Program-made: the position numbers and the translations under genes
Notes under the pieces: generated by a model
The model's input: only the letters and a program-made list of their open reading frames with translations
What the model was told of the DNA's origin: nothing
Database searches by the model: none
In this document: piece by piece, positions 55,242 to 64,000 of the stretch
Numbering within the stretch: the first letter of the stretch is position 1
Layout of the letters: each line of letters begins with the position of its first letter
Assembly (NCBI RefSeq): GCF_003075095.1
Contig: NZ_QCZF01000004.1
Span: 1 to 64,000 of the forward strand
Source: Blastococcus litoris
GTDB lineage: Bacteria > Actinomycetota > Actinomycetes > Mycobacteriales > Geodermatophilaceae
Direction: 5' to 3'
Length of the DNA: 64,000 nucleotides

Positions 55242-56453
55242 TCAGGCGGCGTCGGCCGCCTGCAGCCGGCCCGAGGGCACCGGCTCCACCCGGACGACGT
55301 CGGCGGCGGGCGCCCGCCGGTCGACCGCCCGGGCGAGCACCGCCAGGGCGGCGCCCACGAGCGCGAGGACAGCCCCGACCCACATCGGCGCCGTGTAGCC
55401 GAGTCCCTGCGAGATGACCAGGGCGCCCAGCGCGGCCCCGACGGCGTTGGCGATGTTGAAGGCGCCCTGGTTGGCGGCGGAGACCAGGCTGCCGCCCGGG
55501 ACCCGCGCGGCGTCGATGACGGCGTTCTGCACGACCGGGCCGAGCGCGAACGACAGCGTCCCGAACAGCACGAGCAGCGCGACCGCGGCGACGGTCGTCC
55601 GCGCCAGGAACGCGAAGGCGACGAGCACGCCGGCCATGGCGACCAGCCCGACGGCCACGAAGGAGAAGCCGTACCGGTCACCGAGCCGCCCACCGGCGAG
55701 CGTGCCGACCGTCGTCCCGGCGCCGAAGAGGGCCAGGACCGGGGTGACCCACTCCGTCGGGATGCCGCCCAGCTCGGTGAGGATCGGGCTGACGTAGCTG
55801 TAGACGGCGAAGAGCGCGGCGAAGCCGATCATGGTGAGCGCCAGCACGAGCCAGACCTGGCCCCGGCGGAACGCGTGCAGCTCGGACCGCAGGTCGCCGG
55901 GCTCGCCGGCGTCGCCGGGCATCCACGCCAGCAGCCCGGCGATCGTCGCGACGCCGATCAGCGCGATGGCGCCGAGCACGACCCGCCAGCCGAGGTGCTG
56001 GGCGACGAACGTGCCCAGCGGCACACCGATGACGTTGGCCAGGGTCAGGCCGGTGATCATCAGGGAGATGGCCCGGGTGGCCCGGTCCGGCGGCACGAGC
56101 CGGCGGGCGGCGACCGCCCCGACGCCGAAGAACGAGCCGTGCGCCAGGGCGGTCAGGACGCGGGCGGCGACCAGCAGCCCGTAGCTGGGGGCGAGCGCGG
56201 ACAGGGCGTTGCCGACCACGAAGACGACCATGAGCGCGACGAGGGTCTGCCGAGGGGTGAAGCGCAGCCCGATGGCGGTCAGGGTGGGCGCCCCGAGCAC
56301 CACGCCGATCGCGTAGGCGGAGATGAGGATGCCGACGGCGGACACCGAGACCCCGAGGCCCTCGGCGATCTCGGGCAGCATGCCCATGACGACGAACTCG
56401 GTGGTGCCGATGCCGAAGGCGCCGATGGCCAGGGCGAGCAGCGCGCGAGGCAC
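55242..56453 (-). CDS. MFS transporter (AraJ/Cmr-like exporter)
   Basis: A 403-residue 12-helix exporter: LALAIGAFGIGTTEFVVMGM, VSAVGILISAYAIGVVLGAP, TPRQTLVALMVVFVVGNALS, LAHGSFFGVGAVAARRLVPP and MITGLTLANVIGVPLGTFVA are typical of the AraJ/YdhP arabinose-efflux-like branch. The GTG at 56,453 has GGAG eight bases upstream; longer frames begin in Arg/Pro-rich non-coding text. The substrate is unknown. Confidence 0.88.
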   Translation of the reverse strand: MPRALLALAIGAFGIGTTEFVVMGMLPEIAEGLGVSVSAVGILISAYAIGVVLGAPTLTAIGLRFTPRQTLVALMVVFVVGNALSALAPSYGLLVAARVLTALAHGSFFGVGAVAARRLVPPDRATRAISLMITGLTLANVIGVPLGTFVAQHLGWRVVLGAIALIGVATIAGLLAWMPGDAGEPGDLRSELHAFRRGQVWLVLALTMIGFAALFAVYSYVSPILTELGGIPTEWVTPVLALFGAGTTVGTLAGGRLGDRYGFSFVAVGLVAMAGVLVAFAFLARTTVAAVALLVLFGTLSFALGPVVQNAVIDAARVPGGSLVSAANQGAFNIANAVGAALGALVISQGLGYTAPMWVGAVLALVGAALAVLARAVDRRAPAADVVRVEPVPSGRLQAADAA

Positions 56454-56639
56454 GAGGGGAACTCCAGGGGGGACACGGGTGCGCGGGCGGTCGGCCGGCG
56501 GACCTCGTCGTCCTTCCTGAGCCGGGTGGACTCTCCTCAGGGGCAAGCGCCCGACGCCGCCCGCCATGCCCCGGCAGCGGCGTGGGGATGCTCACAGCGG
56601 GGGTCCGGGGCGCCGGGCGGGCCGGCGCCCCGGACGCCG

Positions 56640-57821
56640 TCACGGCTGGAGCAGGACCTTGACGTGCCCGTCCTTCTTCTCGCGGAAGTTCATGTACGCC
56701 TGCGGTGCCTCCTCGAGCGGCACGTGGTGCGTGGCGAACTCGTCGACGCCGAAGGCGTCGCCCTCGGTCAGCAGCGGGAGGATGTCGGGCACCCAGCGCC
56801 ACACGTTGGCCTGGCCCATGCGCAGCTGGATCTGCTTGTCGAACATGCGCATGAGGGGCAGCGGGTCGGTCGCCCCGCCGTAGACGCCGGACAGCGAGAT
56901 GGTGCCGCCGCGGCGGACCGCCTCGATCGCGGTGTTGAGCGCCGCGAGCCGGTCGATGCCGGCGACCTGCATGACCTTCTCCATGATCGCGTCCGGAACC
57001 ACCGCGGTGGCCTTCTGGAGCGCCGATGCCACGGGGGAGCCGTGGGCCTCCATGCCGACGGCGTCGATGACCGCGTCGGGCCCGCGACCGTCGGTCAGGT
57101 CGCGCACCCGGGCGACGACCTCGGCCTGGTCGGTGCTCTCGATGACCTGGACGTCGTTGCGGCGGGCGCGGGCCAGGCGCTCGGGGACGACGTCGGAGGC
57201 GATGACCTGACCGGCGCCGAGGTGCTTGGCCACCCGGGTCGCCATGTCACCGATCGGCCCGAGGCCGAGGACGAGGACGCTGCCGCCCTGGGGGATGCCG
57301 GCGTACTGCACCGCCTGCCAGGCCGTGGGCAGGACGTCGGAGAGGTAGACGAAGCGGTCGTCCGGCACGCTTGCCGGCACCTTGATCGGCAGCGTGTTGC
57401 CGAACGGGACCCGCAGGTACTCGGCCTGGCCGCCGGGGACCTGCCCGTAGAGCTTGGTGTAGCCGAACAGCGAGGCGCCGAAGCCCTGCTCGCGGTTCTG
57501 GGTGGTCTCGCACTGGGAGAACAGCCCCTCGGAGCACATCCAGCAGGTGCCGCACGAGATGTTGAACGGCACGACCACCCGGTCGCCGGGCTTGACGGCG
57601 GTCACCTCCGGGCCGACCTCGCGCACGATGCCCATGGGCTCGTGCCCCATGACGTCGCCGACGGTCATGAACGGCGCCATGACCTCGATGAGGTGGAGGT
57701 CCGAGCCGCAGATGCCGGTCGACGTGATCTCGACGATCACGTCGGTCGGGTCCTGGATGACGGGGTCGGGAACGGTATCGACGCGGACGTCCGCCCGGCC
57801 GTGCCATGTCACTGCGCGCAT
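56640..57821 (-). CDS. zinc-dependent alcohol dehydrogenase (MDR family)
   Basis: A 393-residue medium-chain dehydrogenase. Catalytic zinc ligands are in TGICGSDLHL and GHEPMGIV; the structural zinc lobe has four Cys in CGTCWMCSEGLFSQC. The Rossmann motif is VLGLGPIGDMATRVAK, followed by VIASDVVPERLARAR, where Asp suggests NAD preference. An insertion around 260-290 (VASALQKATAVVPDAIMEKV) is characteristic of glutathione-independent formaldehyde dehydrogenase-like members. The upstream gap leads divergently into the M23 gene. Confidence 0.88.
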   Translation of the reverse strand: MRAVTWHGRADVRVDTVPDPVIQDPTDVIVEITSTGICGSDLHLIEVMAPFMTVGDVMGHEPMGIVREVGPEVTAVKPGDRVVVPFNISCGTCWMCSEGLFSQCETTQNREQGFGASLFGYTKLYGQVPGGQAEYLRVPFGNTLPIKVPASVPDDRFVYLSDVLPTAWQAVQYAGIPQGGSVLVLGLGPIGDMATRVAKHLGAGQVIASDVVPERLARARRNDVQVIESTDQAEVVARVRDLTDGRGPDAVIDAVGMEAHGSPVASALQKATAVVPDAIMEKVMQVAGIDRLAALNTAIEAVRRGGTISLSGVYGGATDPLPLMRMFDKQIQLRMGQANVWRWVPDILPLLTEGDAFGVDEFATHHVPLEEAPQAYMNFREKKDGHVKVLLQP

Positions 57822-57977
57822 GTGGAGATCTCCCTCGATCGGGTCGCGATTCGGCCCCTTCGGAGGGTGTCCTGCCCCGTCGTGACCTGGATCGCGCGAC
57901 TTTCAACAAATCGCTGCGTGGCGTTCACTCTCCGTAGCGCGGCACTTACGGACAGCGGAATCACACCTGTGCTGTCT

Positions 57978-57993
57978 TGTGGCCCAGGCCACA
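57978..57993. promoter_or_regulatory. candidate CRP/GlxR-type site
   Basis: TGTGGCCCAGGCCACA fits TGTG-N8-CACA with 7 bp inverted arms. It is 118 bases upstream of the M23 peptidase gene and could also serve the divergent dehydrogenase. Direct repeats ATCACGA at 58,023 and 58,035 follow. Confidence 0.4.
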
Positions 57994-58110
57994 GAACTGC
58001 AGCTCCTTACCCCCTTGTGCAGATCACGAAAACATCACGACGTGTTTACATGGGCCCCGCTCCTCTCCCCGGGAGTGCACGTGGAATGCCCGCAAACGGA
58101 AGTCAGGTGC

Positions 58111-59889
58111 ATGAGTCCGCTCCACAAGGACCGCCTCCACGAGGAGGGTTCGGAACCCACGACCGGGTTCCCGGCCACCCTCGTCCCGGCCCGCGAGACC
58201 TCGCGTCGGCCGGCCGCAGGGAAGGCGACCAGCACGGTCCCGACGCAGCGCCAGGGGACGGCGCAGCGATCCGGGTCCACCACGAACACCGCCGCTGCCG
58301 TGGCTCCCGCCACCCGGAACCGCCGCGCCACCGGTGCGAAGGCCGGGACGGGTGCGGCCGGGTCGATCGCCGCCCGCGCCAAGGCTGCCGGTAGCGCGAC
58401 GCGCAAGGTCGCCACGGGCAAGGCCGCGACGGCGACGGCGGCGACCGCCAAGGTCGCCACCGCCAAGGCCGCGTCCGCCGCGAAGGCCGCCACCGCCAAG
58501 GCCGCGTCCGCCGCGAAGGCGGCAGCCGCCGCCAAGTCCGCCCGGGCCGCCGCCCCGAAGACCCCGCGCACCCCGAAGCCGGCGACCGCCGCCAAGCCGG
58601 CGACCGCCGCCAAGGCCGCCCCGGCCGCGAAGCCGGCGACCGCTGCGAAGGTCGCCCCGCTCGCGAAGCCCGCGGCCGCCGCGAAGGCCGCCCCGGCCGC
58701 GAAGCCCGCGGCCGCCGCGAAGGCCGCCCCGGTCGCGAAGCCGGCGACCGCTGCGAAGGTCGCCCCGGCGAAGCCGGCCACGGCGAAGCCCGCCTCTGCC
58801 AAGGCCGCCGCGTCCGCGACCGCTGCGACCAGCAAGGCTGCGACCGGCAAGCCGGCGACCGGCAAGCCCGCGACCGCCAAGCCTGCGACCGCCAAGCCTG
58901 CGACCGCCAAGCCCGCGAAGGCGGCCACGGCGAAGCCCGCCACCACCAAGGCCGCCCGGACCGCCACGCCGGCCACCGCGGCCGAGGCCGCCACGACCCC
59001 TGTCGTCGCCGTCGCGACCGAGGCGCCCGCCGTCGAGGCGCCCCGCGTCCGGCCGACGCCGCACAAGCGCACCGTGCCGGCCGCCCTGATCCTGGCGGCC
59101 CTGGCAGAGCCGGCCGCCACCGCCGAGGCCGTGCCGGCCGTCGCCGAGGAGGGTCGCCGGGCTCGCTTCCTGCGCTTCCGCCCGCCGTCGATCAGCCGCC
59201 GTCCCGGCGTGTACCTCGCCGCCGGCCTCATCGCCGCGCTGAGCGTCAGCTCGGTCACCACCAACGACCCCCGTGCCCAGGCCACCGACACCATGAGCTC
59301 GTCGGTGAGCGTGGCCGAGGAGCTCGGGATCGAGGCGGCCCCGACCGAGGCGATCATCGACACCGACGCCGCCGCCCGCCTCGGCGAGCTCGTGGTGAGC
59401 CGCAACGCCCGTGACGCCGAGCAGGCGGCGGCCGTCACGGTGCAGGCCGAGGCCGACCGCGCCGCCGCCGAGGCTGCTGCCGAGGCCGCCCGCCCCAAGG
59501 CCGTGCTGCCGGTGCAGGGCGCCCGCCTGACGAGCGGCTTCGGCGCCCGCTGGGGCACGCTGCACGCGGGCATCGACCTCGCCGCACCGATGCAGACCCC
59601 CGAGTACGCCGCCATGGACGGCGTCGTGCTCGAGGCCGGGCCCGCCAGCGGCTTCGGGCTCGCCGTCTACATCCAGCACGAGAACGGCGACGTGACCGTC
59701 TACGGCCACATGGACTCGATCCTGGTCCAGGCCGGCCAGGTGGTGAAGGCCGGCGACACGATCGCCCTGCTGGGCAACCGCGGCCAGTCCACCGGCCCGC
59801 ACCTGCACTTCGAGGTGCACGTCGGTGGCCTGAACGGCCAGAAGATCGACCCGCTGCCCTGGCTCCGGGAGCGCGGCGTCCAGATCTGA
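58111..59889 (+). CDS. M23 peptidase with histone-like Lys/Ala/Pro/Thr tract
   Basis: About 592 residues. Residues 90-290 are a low-complexity tract of KPAT, KAAPAAKPA and AKAA repeats resembling histone-H1-like or HU tails. A single hydrophobic segment (VYLAAGLIAALSVSSVTT, about 370) then leads to a short coiled coil and a LytM/M23 domain (about 465-592) with zinc ligands in HAGIDLAAP and HLHFEVHVGG. The domain probably cuts peptidoglycan outside the membrane while the basic tract stays cytosolic and could bind DNA. Start ATG at 58,111 with GGAAG about 10 bases upstream; longer starts cross the CRP-like site. Confidence 0.78.
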   Translation: MSPLHKDRLHEEGSEPTTGFPATLVPARETSRRPAAGKATSTVPTQRQGTAQRSGSTTNTAAAVAPATRNRRATGAKAGTGAAGSIAARAKAAGSATRKVATGKAATATAATAKVATAKAASAAKAATAKAASAAKAAAAAKSARAAAPKTPRTPKPATAAKPATAAKAAPAAKPATAAKVAPLAKPAAAAKAAPAAKPAAAAKAAPVAKPATAAKVAPAKPATAKPASAKAAASATAATSKAATGKPATGKPATAKPATAKPATAKPAKAATAKPATTKAARTATPATAAEAATTPVVAVATEAPAVEAPRVRPTPHKRTVPAALILAALAEPAATAEAVPAVAEEGRRARFLRFRPPSISRRPGVYLAAGLIAALSVSSVTTNDPRAQATDTMSSSVSVAEELGIEAAPTEAIIDTDAAARLGELVVSRNARDAEQAAAVTVQAEADRAAAEAAAEAARPKAVLPVQGARLTSGFGARWGTLHAGIDLAAPMQTPEYAAMDGVVLEAGPASGFGLAVYIQHENGDVTVYGHMDSILVQAGQVVKAGDTIALLGNRGQSTGPHLHFEVHVGGLNGQKIDPLPWLRERGVQI

Positions 59890-59900
59890 CCGCGACCCTC

Positions 59901-59935
59901 GACGCCCCCTGCCGGACATTCCGGCAGGGGGCGTC
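59901..59935 (+). terminator. hairpin terminator after M23 gene
   Basis: GACGCCCCCTGCCGG and CCGGCAGGGGGCGTC arms, a perfect 15 bp stem with loop ACATT, 11 bases past the stop. Confidence 0.8.
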
Positions 59936-59974
59936 GTCGTCGGGGCAGACTGTGCCCAGGAGAAGGGAGGGCCG

Positions 59975-60892
59975 ATGGGGCACGGGCACGCGCACGCTCC
60001 GGGAACCGCCGCGGGCGGCCACCGCCGGCGCCTCGTCGTCGTCCTGGCCCTGACCCTCGCCGTCATGGCGGCGGAGATCGTCGGCGGTCTGCTCTCCGGC
60101 TCGCTGGCGCTGCTGGCCGACGCGGGGCACATGGCGACCGACGCCGCCGGGATCGGGCTCGCGCTCGGCGCGGTCACCCTCGCCCAGCGACCGGCCCGGG
60201 GGCGCCGCACGTTCGGCTGGCAGCGGGTCGAGATCCTGGCCGCCGTCGCGAACGGGCTGCTGCTCCTCGCGGTCGCCGGCTACGTCCTCGTCGAGGCGGT
60301 GCGCCGGATCGGGGAGCCGCCGGAGATCGGCTCCGGGCTGATGCTCGTCGTCGCCGGCGTCGGCCTGGTCGTCAACCTGGGGTCGCTCGCCGCCCTGCAC
60401 CGGGGGCGCGACGCGTCGCTCAACCTGCGGGGCGCGTACCTCGAGGTGCTGGCCGACGCCCTCGGCTCGGTCGCGGTCATCGTGGCCGCCGTCGTCATCC
60501 TCACGACCGGGTGGACGCCGGCCGACATCATCGCGTCGGTGGCCATCGGCTGCCTCGTGGTGCCCCGGGCCTGGCACCTGCTGCGCGAGGCGTTCGACGT
60601 CCTCCTCGAAGCCGCCCCCAGGGGCGTCGACCTCGACGCAGTGCGCGCCCACATCCTCGGTGTCGACGGCGTCCTCGGTGTCCACGACCTGCACGCCTGG
60701 ACGATCACGTCCGGCCTGCCGGTGCTCTCCGCCCACGTGGTCGTCACCGACGAGGCGCTCGACGCCGGGCACGGCGGCCGCGTGCTCGACGCGCTGTGCG
60801 CCTGCCTGGGGGAGCACTTCGACATGGAGCACTGCACCTTCCAGCTCGAGGCCGAGGCGCACGCCGGGCACGAGGCGCCGGTCCACGACTAG
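59975..60892 (+). CDS. cation diffusion facilitator (zinc/divalent metal exporter)
   Basis: A 305-residue CDF protein exporting Zn2+ or similar ions by proton exchange. N-terminal MGHGHAHAPG is His-rich. Six helices follow; the metal site pairs HMATD in SLALLADAGHMATDAAGIGL (helix II) with LEVLADALGSVAVI (helix V, D-x3-D). The cytosolic C-terminal domain has VDGVLGVHDLHAWTITSGLP and a final His-rich tail. CzcD/ZitB-like. Terminators precede and follow the locus. Confidence 0.92.
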   Translation: MGHGHAHAPGTAAGGHRRRLVVVLALTLAVMAAEIVGGLLSGSLALLADAGHMATDAAGIGLALGAVTLAQRPARGRRTFGWQRVEILAAVANGLLLLAVAGYVLVEAVRRIGEPPEIGSGLMLVVAGVGLVVNLGSLAALHRGRDASLNLRGAYLEVLADALGSVAVIVAAVVILTTGWTPADIIASVAIGCLVVPRAWHLLREAFDVLLEAAPRGVDLDAVRAHILGVDGVLGVHDLHAWTITSGLPVLSAHVVVTDEALDAGHGGRVLDALCACLGEHFDMEHCTFQLEAEAHAGHEAPVHD

Positions 60893-60946
60893 ACCGGTCG
60901 GTGGGACAGTGGTGCCCGCACGGACGACTCGGATCGGAGGCAGCTG

Positions 60947-61915
60947 GTGGACCACGGGCACCACTCGGGCATGTGGGTGCCCTCAGTGCCTCCGACCTGG
61001 GCGCGGATGTTCATCCCGCACCTGGAGGCCTGGTCGGTCCTCGCCGTGCTCAGCGTCGTCGGCCTGGTGCTGTACCTGGCCGCCGTCGTGCGCCTGCGTC
61101 GCACCGGCGTCGCCTGGCCCTGGTGGCGGGTGCTCGCCTGGATCGGCGGGACGGCGTCGCTGTTCGCCGTCACCGGCACCTGGCTCAACGGCTACAGCAT
61201 GGTGCTGTTCAGCGTCCACATGACCCAGCACATGGTGCTGTCGCTGATCACCCCGCTGCTCCTGCTGCTGGCCGCCCCGGTGACGCTCGCCCTGCGCACC
61301 CTGCCGCGCGGTCAGGGGGCGGCCGGGGCGCCGCGGGCGCTGCTGCTCAACGGCCTGCACAGCCGGTTCGCGCGGTTCGTCGCGCACCCGGGGTTCTCGA
61401 TCCCCCTGTTCATCGCGAGCCTCTACGGCGTCTACTTCACGCCGCTGTTCGACGCGCTCATGAGCAACCCTGCCGGGCACCAGCTGATGCTGGCCCACTT
61501 CGTCGTCACCGGGCTGCTGTTCTTCGGGCCGATCGTCGCCCAGGACCCCTGGCCGCGGACCCTGAGCCACCCCGGCCGGATGCTCGAGCTGTTCCTGCCC
61601 GTGCCGTTCCACGCCTTCTTCGGCGTCGCGGTCATGATGGCCGGCTCCCTGGTGGTCGAGACGTTCGCGAACCCGCCGGCCGGCTGGGGCATCGACCCGC
61701 TCCGGGACCAGGGCGAGGCGGGCGGCATCGTCTGGGCGTTCGGCGAGCTGCCGACCGTCCTGGTGCTCGCCGTCGTCTTCTTCTCCTGGGCGAGCTCCGA
61801 CGAGCGCCGCGCCCGGACCCTGGACCGCGCCGCCGACCGCAGCGGTGACGCCGAGCTCGCCGCCTACAACGCCCGGCTGCGCGCGCTGGCGGAGCGGCAG
61901 CAGCAGAAGGCCTGA
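60947..61915 (+). CDS. cytochrome c oxidase assembly protein (CtaG/Caa3 type)
   Basis: A 322-residue protein of the caa3_CtaG family, which helps deliver copper to oxidase subunits. MDHGHHSGMW is His-rich; seven or so helices follow with FSVHMTQHMVLSLITPLLLL, GHQLMLAHFVVTGLLFFGPI and PVPFHAFFGVAVMMAGSLVV holding conserved His/Met. GGAGG precedes the GTG start. It follows a metal exporter gene, though the oxidase genes are not in the window. Confidence 0.88.
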   Translation: MDHGHHSGMWVPSVPPTWARMFIPHLEAWSVLAVLSVVGLVLYLAAVVRLRRTGVAWPWWRVLAWIGGTASLFAVTGTWLNGYSMVLFSVHMTQHMVLSLITPLLLLLAAPVTLALRTLPRGQGAAGAPRALLLNGLHSRFARFVAHPGFSIPLFIASLYGVYFTPLFDALMSNPAGHQLMLAHFVVTGLLFFGPIVAQDPWPRTLSHPGRMLELFLPVPFHAFFGVAVMMAGSLVVETFANPPAGWGIDPLRDQGEAGGIVWAFGELPTVLVLAVVFFSWASSDERRARTLDRAADRSGDAELAAYNARLRALAERQQQKA

Positions 61916-61918
61916 GAA

Positions 61919-61964
61919 CCCGTCAGGCGCCCTCTCCCGGTACGGGGAGAGGGCGCCTGACGGG
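61919..61964. terminator. bidirectional terminator
   Basis: A perfect 20 bp stem between CCCGTCAGGCGCCCTCTCCC and its complement, with a 6-base loop GGTACG. It sits exactly between the convergent CtaG and DHA2 genes. Confidence 0.85.
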
Positions 61965-61975
61965 CGGTGGTGGGC

Positions 61976-63574
61976 TCAGCCGACGTGGACGACGGCGTCG
62001 CCCTCGGCGGGCAGGTCCTCCTTGGTCGCCTTGATCAGCAGCCCGGCGACCAGCGCGCCGAGCACGAGGAGCGCGGCCGCCCACGTGAACGCGGTGGTGT
62101 AGCCCTCGACCTGCGCCGTCAGGCCGACCGACGGGTCCTGCGGGTTCGCCCCCGAGGTGAGGGCGTCGGCGGTGTAGGCGCTGATCGCCGCCACCGACAG
62201 GGAGGCGAGGACGGCGGTGCCGATGGAGGCCCCGACCTGCTGGGTGGCGTTCAGCATCGCCGAGGCCGCGCCGGCGTCGTGCTGGCCGGCGCCGACCAGT
62301 GCCAGGTTCGACAGCGGCACGAAGGTGAAACCGAGGCCCAGGCCCAGCAGCAGCTGGCCGGGGAAGGGCAGGGCCCAGAAGCTCGTGTCCAGCCCGACGA
62401 ACGACAGCGTGAACAGCCCGCTGGCGGCCAGCAGCCCACCGAGCACCATCAGCGGCTTCGGCCCGACCCGCGGCACCAGCGCACTGGCCGCTCCCGCGGA
62501 GATGAAGACGCCGAGCGTCGTCGGCAGCGAGGCGAAGCCCGCTTCGATCGGCTCGTAGCCCAGCACCTGCTGGAAGTACAGGCTGAGGAAGAAGAACGCC
62601 CCGATCAGCCCGGCGCCGACCAGCGTCGAGGTCAGGTAGGCCCCGCCCCGGTTGCGGTCGAGCACGATGCGCATGGGCAGCAGCGGGTTGCGGGTCCGCA
62701 TCTCGAGCAGCACGAACAGCGCCACCAGGACGAGGCCGACGACGATGAACACCCAGGCGAGGCCGTCGGTCCAGCCGCTGTCCGGGGTCAGCAGGGTCGG
62801 GTTGCCCTGCGCGGCGGACTCGGCGTTGGCTGCGGCGGTCTCCGCCGCGTTGGTCTGCGACGCCTCGGCGACCCGGGTGAAGCCGTAGACGATCGAGGCG
62901 AGGCCGAGGGTGATGAGGACCGCCCCGGGGATGTCGTACTTCGTGTCACCGGGGGCCTTGCTCTCCGGCACGATCGGGATCGCGAGCGCGATGGCGAGCA
63001 GCGCCACCGGCAGGTTCACCCAGAAGCACCAGCGCCAGTCGGCGTACTCGGTGAGCACGCCACCCAGCAGCAGGCCGACCGCCGAGCCGCCGCCGGCGAT
63101 GGCGCCGTAGACGCCGAAGGCCTTGGCCCGCTCCTTGGGGTCGGTGAACAGGACCGTCAGCAGCGCCAGGGACGCCGGCGCGAGCAGCGCGCCGAAGACG
63201 CCCTGCAGTGCCCGGGCGCCGAACAGCATGGCCTCGTTCTGCGCGACGCCCCCGAGCGCGGAGGCGAACGCGAACCCGCCGGCGCCGACGAGGTAGGTGC
63301 GCTTGCGGCCCCAGAAGTCGGCGATGCGGCCGCCGAGGAGCAGGAAGCCACCGAAGGTCAGCGTGTAGGCGGTGACGATCCACTGCTGCGACGCCGCGCT
63401 GATGCCGAGGTCCTCGGTCACGGCCGGCAGGGCGATGTTGACGATCGTCGCGTCGAGGATGACCAGCAGGACGGTCATCGCGATGACGCCCAGCGCCAGC
63501 CAGCGCTTCTCGTACGGCTCGTCGGCGGGGGTCGCCGCGCCGGCGGCCGAGGTCGTGGGACGGGGTTCGGTCAC
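61976..63574 (-). CDS. DHA2 family MFS drug exporter (EmrB/QacA type)
   Basis: A 532-residue, 14-helix drug:H+ antiporter. Motif D1 LVILDATIVNIALPAVTEDL, WIVTAYTLTFGGFLLLGG, loop GRIADFWGRKRTY, RALQGVFGALLAPASLALL and motif C GSAVGLLLGGVL are all present. A 25-residue Ala/Asn/Thr-rich extracytoplasmic loop (EASQTNAAETAAANAES) is notable. Start GTG at 63,574 with GAGGA nine bases upstream. No regulator is adjacent; a phosphoesterase gene is divergent. Confidence 0.9.
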   Translation of the reverse strand: MTEPRPTTSAAGAATPADEPYEKRWLALGVIAMTVLLVILDATIVNIALPAVTEDLGISAASQQWIVTAYTLTFGGFLLLGGRIADFWGRKRTYLVGAGGFAFASALGGVAQNEAMLFGARALQGVFGALLAPASLALLTVLFTDPKERAKAFGVYGAIAGGGSAVGLLLGGVLTEYADWRWCFWVNLPVALLAIALAIPIVPESKAPGDTKYDIPGAVLITLGLASIVYGFTRVAEASQTNAAETAAANAESAAQGNPTLLTPDSGWTDGLAWVFIVVGLVLVALFVLLEMRTRNPLLPMRIVLDRNRGGAYLTSTLVGAGLIGAFFFLSLYFQQVLGYEPIEAGFASLPTTLGVFISAGAASALVPRVGPKPLMVLGGLLAASGLFTLSFVGLDTSFWALPFPGQLLLGLGLGFTFVPLSNLALVGAGQHDAGAASAMLNATQQVGASIGTAVLASLSVAAISAYTADALTSGANPQDPSVGLTAQVEGYTTAFTWAAALLVLGALVAGLLIKATKEDLPAEGDAVVHVG

Positions 63575-63650
63575 GGGGGTTGTCCTCGCTTCGTACGGAT
63601 CGGCCGGATCGCCGGCCGGAGAGAACGTAGCGGCCTGCAACGATGTCGTC

Positions 63651-64000
63651 GTGCCTGTTCCGCTGGTGTTCACCTCCGACACGCACGTACCGAAGCGGGC
63701 GCGTGACCTACCTCATTCCCTGTGGGCGGCGATCGCGGACGCCGACGTCGTCGTGCACGCCGGTGACTGGGTCGACGTCGCGCTCCTCGACCTGTTCGAG
63801 GCACGGTCCCGGCGGCTGGTCGCGGTGCACGGCAACAACGACCACGGCGCCCTGCGGGACCGGCTGCCCGAGATCGCCCGCGCCGAGATCGAGGGCATCC
63901 GCTTCGCCGTCGTCCACGAGACCGGCGACGCCAAGGGCAGGGAGTCGCGATGCGCGGCACGGTTCCCGGACGCCGACGTCCTGGTGTTCGGCCACAGCCA
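63651..64000 (+). CDS. metallophosphoesterase (YfcE/MJ0936 family), partial at window edge
   Basis: A GTG-started gene that runs off the right edge after about 116 codons. Metal ligands of the calcineurin-like phosphoesterase fold are visible in order: SDTHVPKRA, HAGDWVDVALL, HGNNDHGALRDRLPE, VVHETGDAKG and VFGHS, all typical of the YfcE/MJ0936 phosphodiesterase group. Divergent from the DHA2 exporter, 76 bases apart. Confidence 0.85.
   Translation, partial: MPVPLVFTSDTHVPKRARDLPHSLWAAIADADVVVHAGDWVDVALLDLFEARSRRLVAVHGNNDHGALRDRLPEIARAEIEGIRFAVVHETGDAKGRESRCAARFPDADVLVFGHS

Noticed and set aside
57822-58110. A cyclic-di-AMP (ydaO-type) riboswitch upstream of the M23 gene
   Set aside because: Actinobacterial wall-peptidase genes often carry one, but I could not find its conserved core here; only a CRP-like dyad and short repeats are present.
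58024-60210. A 728-codon minus-strand Gly/Arg-rich frame
   Set aside because: It mirrors the KPAT repeat of the M23 gene on the other strand; low-complexity Gly/Arg text with no independent support.
1-64000. CRISPR arrays or intact insertion sequences
   Set aside because: No regularly spaced repeat-spacer array and no full transposase gene were found on either strand.

Overview
The window is high-GC DNA from an actinobacterium. Frequent GTG and TTG starts, two IdeR-type iron boxes, a SigF-like promoter, a deazaflavin (F420)-dependent reductase, a three-helix-bundle dimerization protein and a TasA/SipW module fit the Geodermatophilaceae (Blastococcus, Geodermatophilus, Modestobacter) best. 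The family assignment is an inference from gene content; no rRNA or complete tRNA gene is present.

Positions 1 to about 14,100 look like an integrated accessory island. Its right edge is marked by a 35-base copy of a tmRNA (ssrA) 3' end at 13,900-13,934, overlapped by the C-terminal remnant of a tyrosine integrase. The intact ssrA gene and the other att site are not in the window and probably lie to its left. The island carries short, unlinked genes that resemble defence or conflict components: a DprA-like protein coupled to a ComF-like phosphoribosyltransferase behind a candidate LexA box, a HEPN-like protein, a TIR-like protein, a membrane-anchored HNH nuclease, an EcsC-family protein and a membrane/coiled-coil protein. 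There is also a terminase-associated phage gene with compensating frameshifts, two lipoproteins, two truncated cpaF fragments sharing one boundary, and a family of 26-27 bp palindromes (TGTCCCT...AGGGACA) that I saw only in this island.

From 14,387 to 23,041 are a PrsW-protease operon, a LysR regulator divergent from a LigM-like demethylase, a TasA-like protein, and a gluconate kinase/permease operon. From 23,050 to 32,482 are an orphan FlbD-like protein, a three-gene membrane/cupredoxin operon divergent from a MerR regulator, and an iron cluster: siderophore-interacting protein, ferric-siderophore binding protein, bacterioferritin and its ferredoxin, each group with an IdeR box.

From 32,617 to 38,515 is a signalling and extracellular-matrix block: an OmpR-type regulator, two paralogous receiver-HPt proteins, a secreted protein, a SipW-like signal peptidase, a TasA-like protein, and a histidine kinase/receiver pair. 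Two of these operons share a 16 bp palindrome. From 38,588 to 40,580 is an envelope-stress operon (DUF3618, holin-X-like and a coiled-coil protein) behind a SigF-like promoter. From 40,832 to 64,000 are chromosomal metabolic, transport and repair genes: enoyl-CoA hydratase, zinc metallopeptidase, SIMPL protein, a ygiBC-like pair, AlkZ-like glycosylase, ABC-F ATPase, aldonolactone oxidase, MFS transporters, alcohol dehydrogenase, an M23 peptidase with a long histone-like K/A/P/T tract, a CDF metal exporter, CtaG, a DHA2 exporter and a truncated phosphoesterase at the edge.
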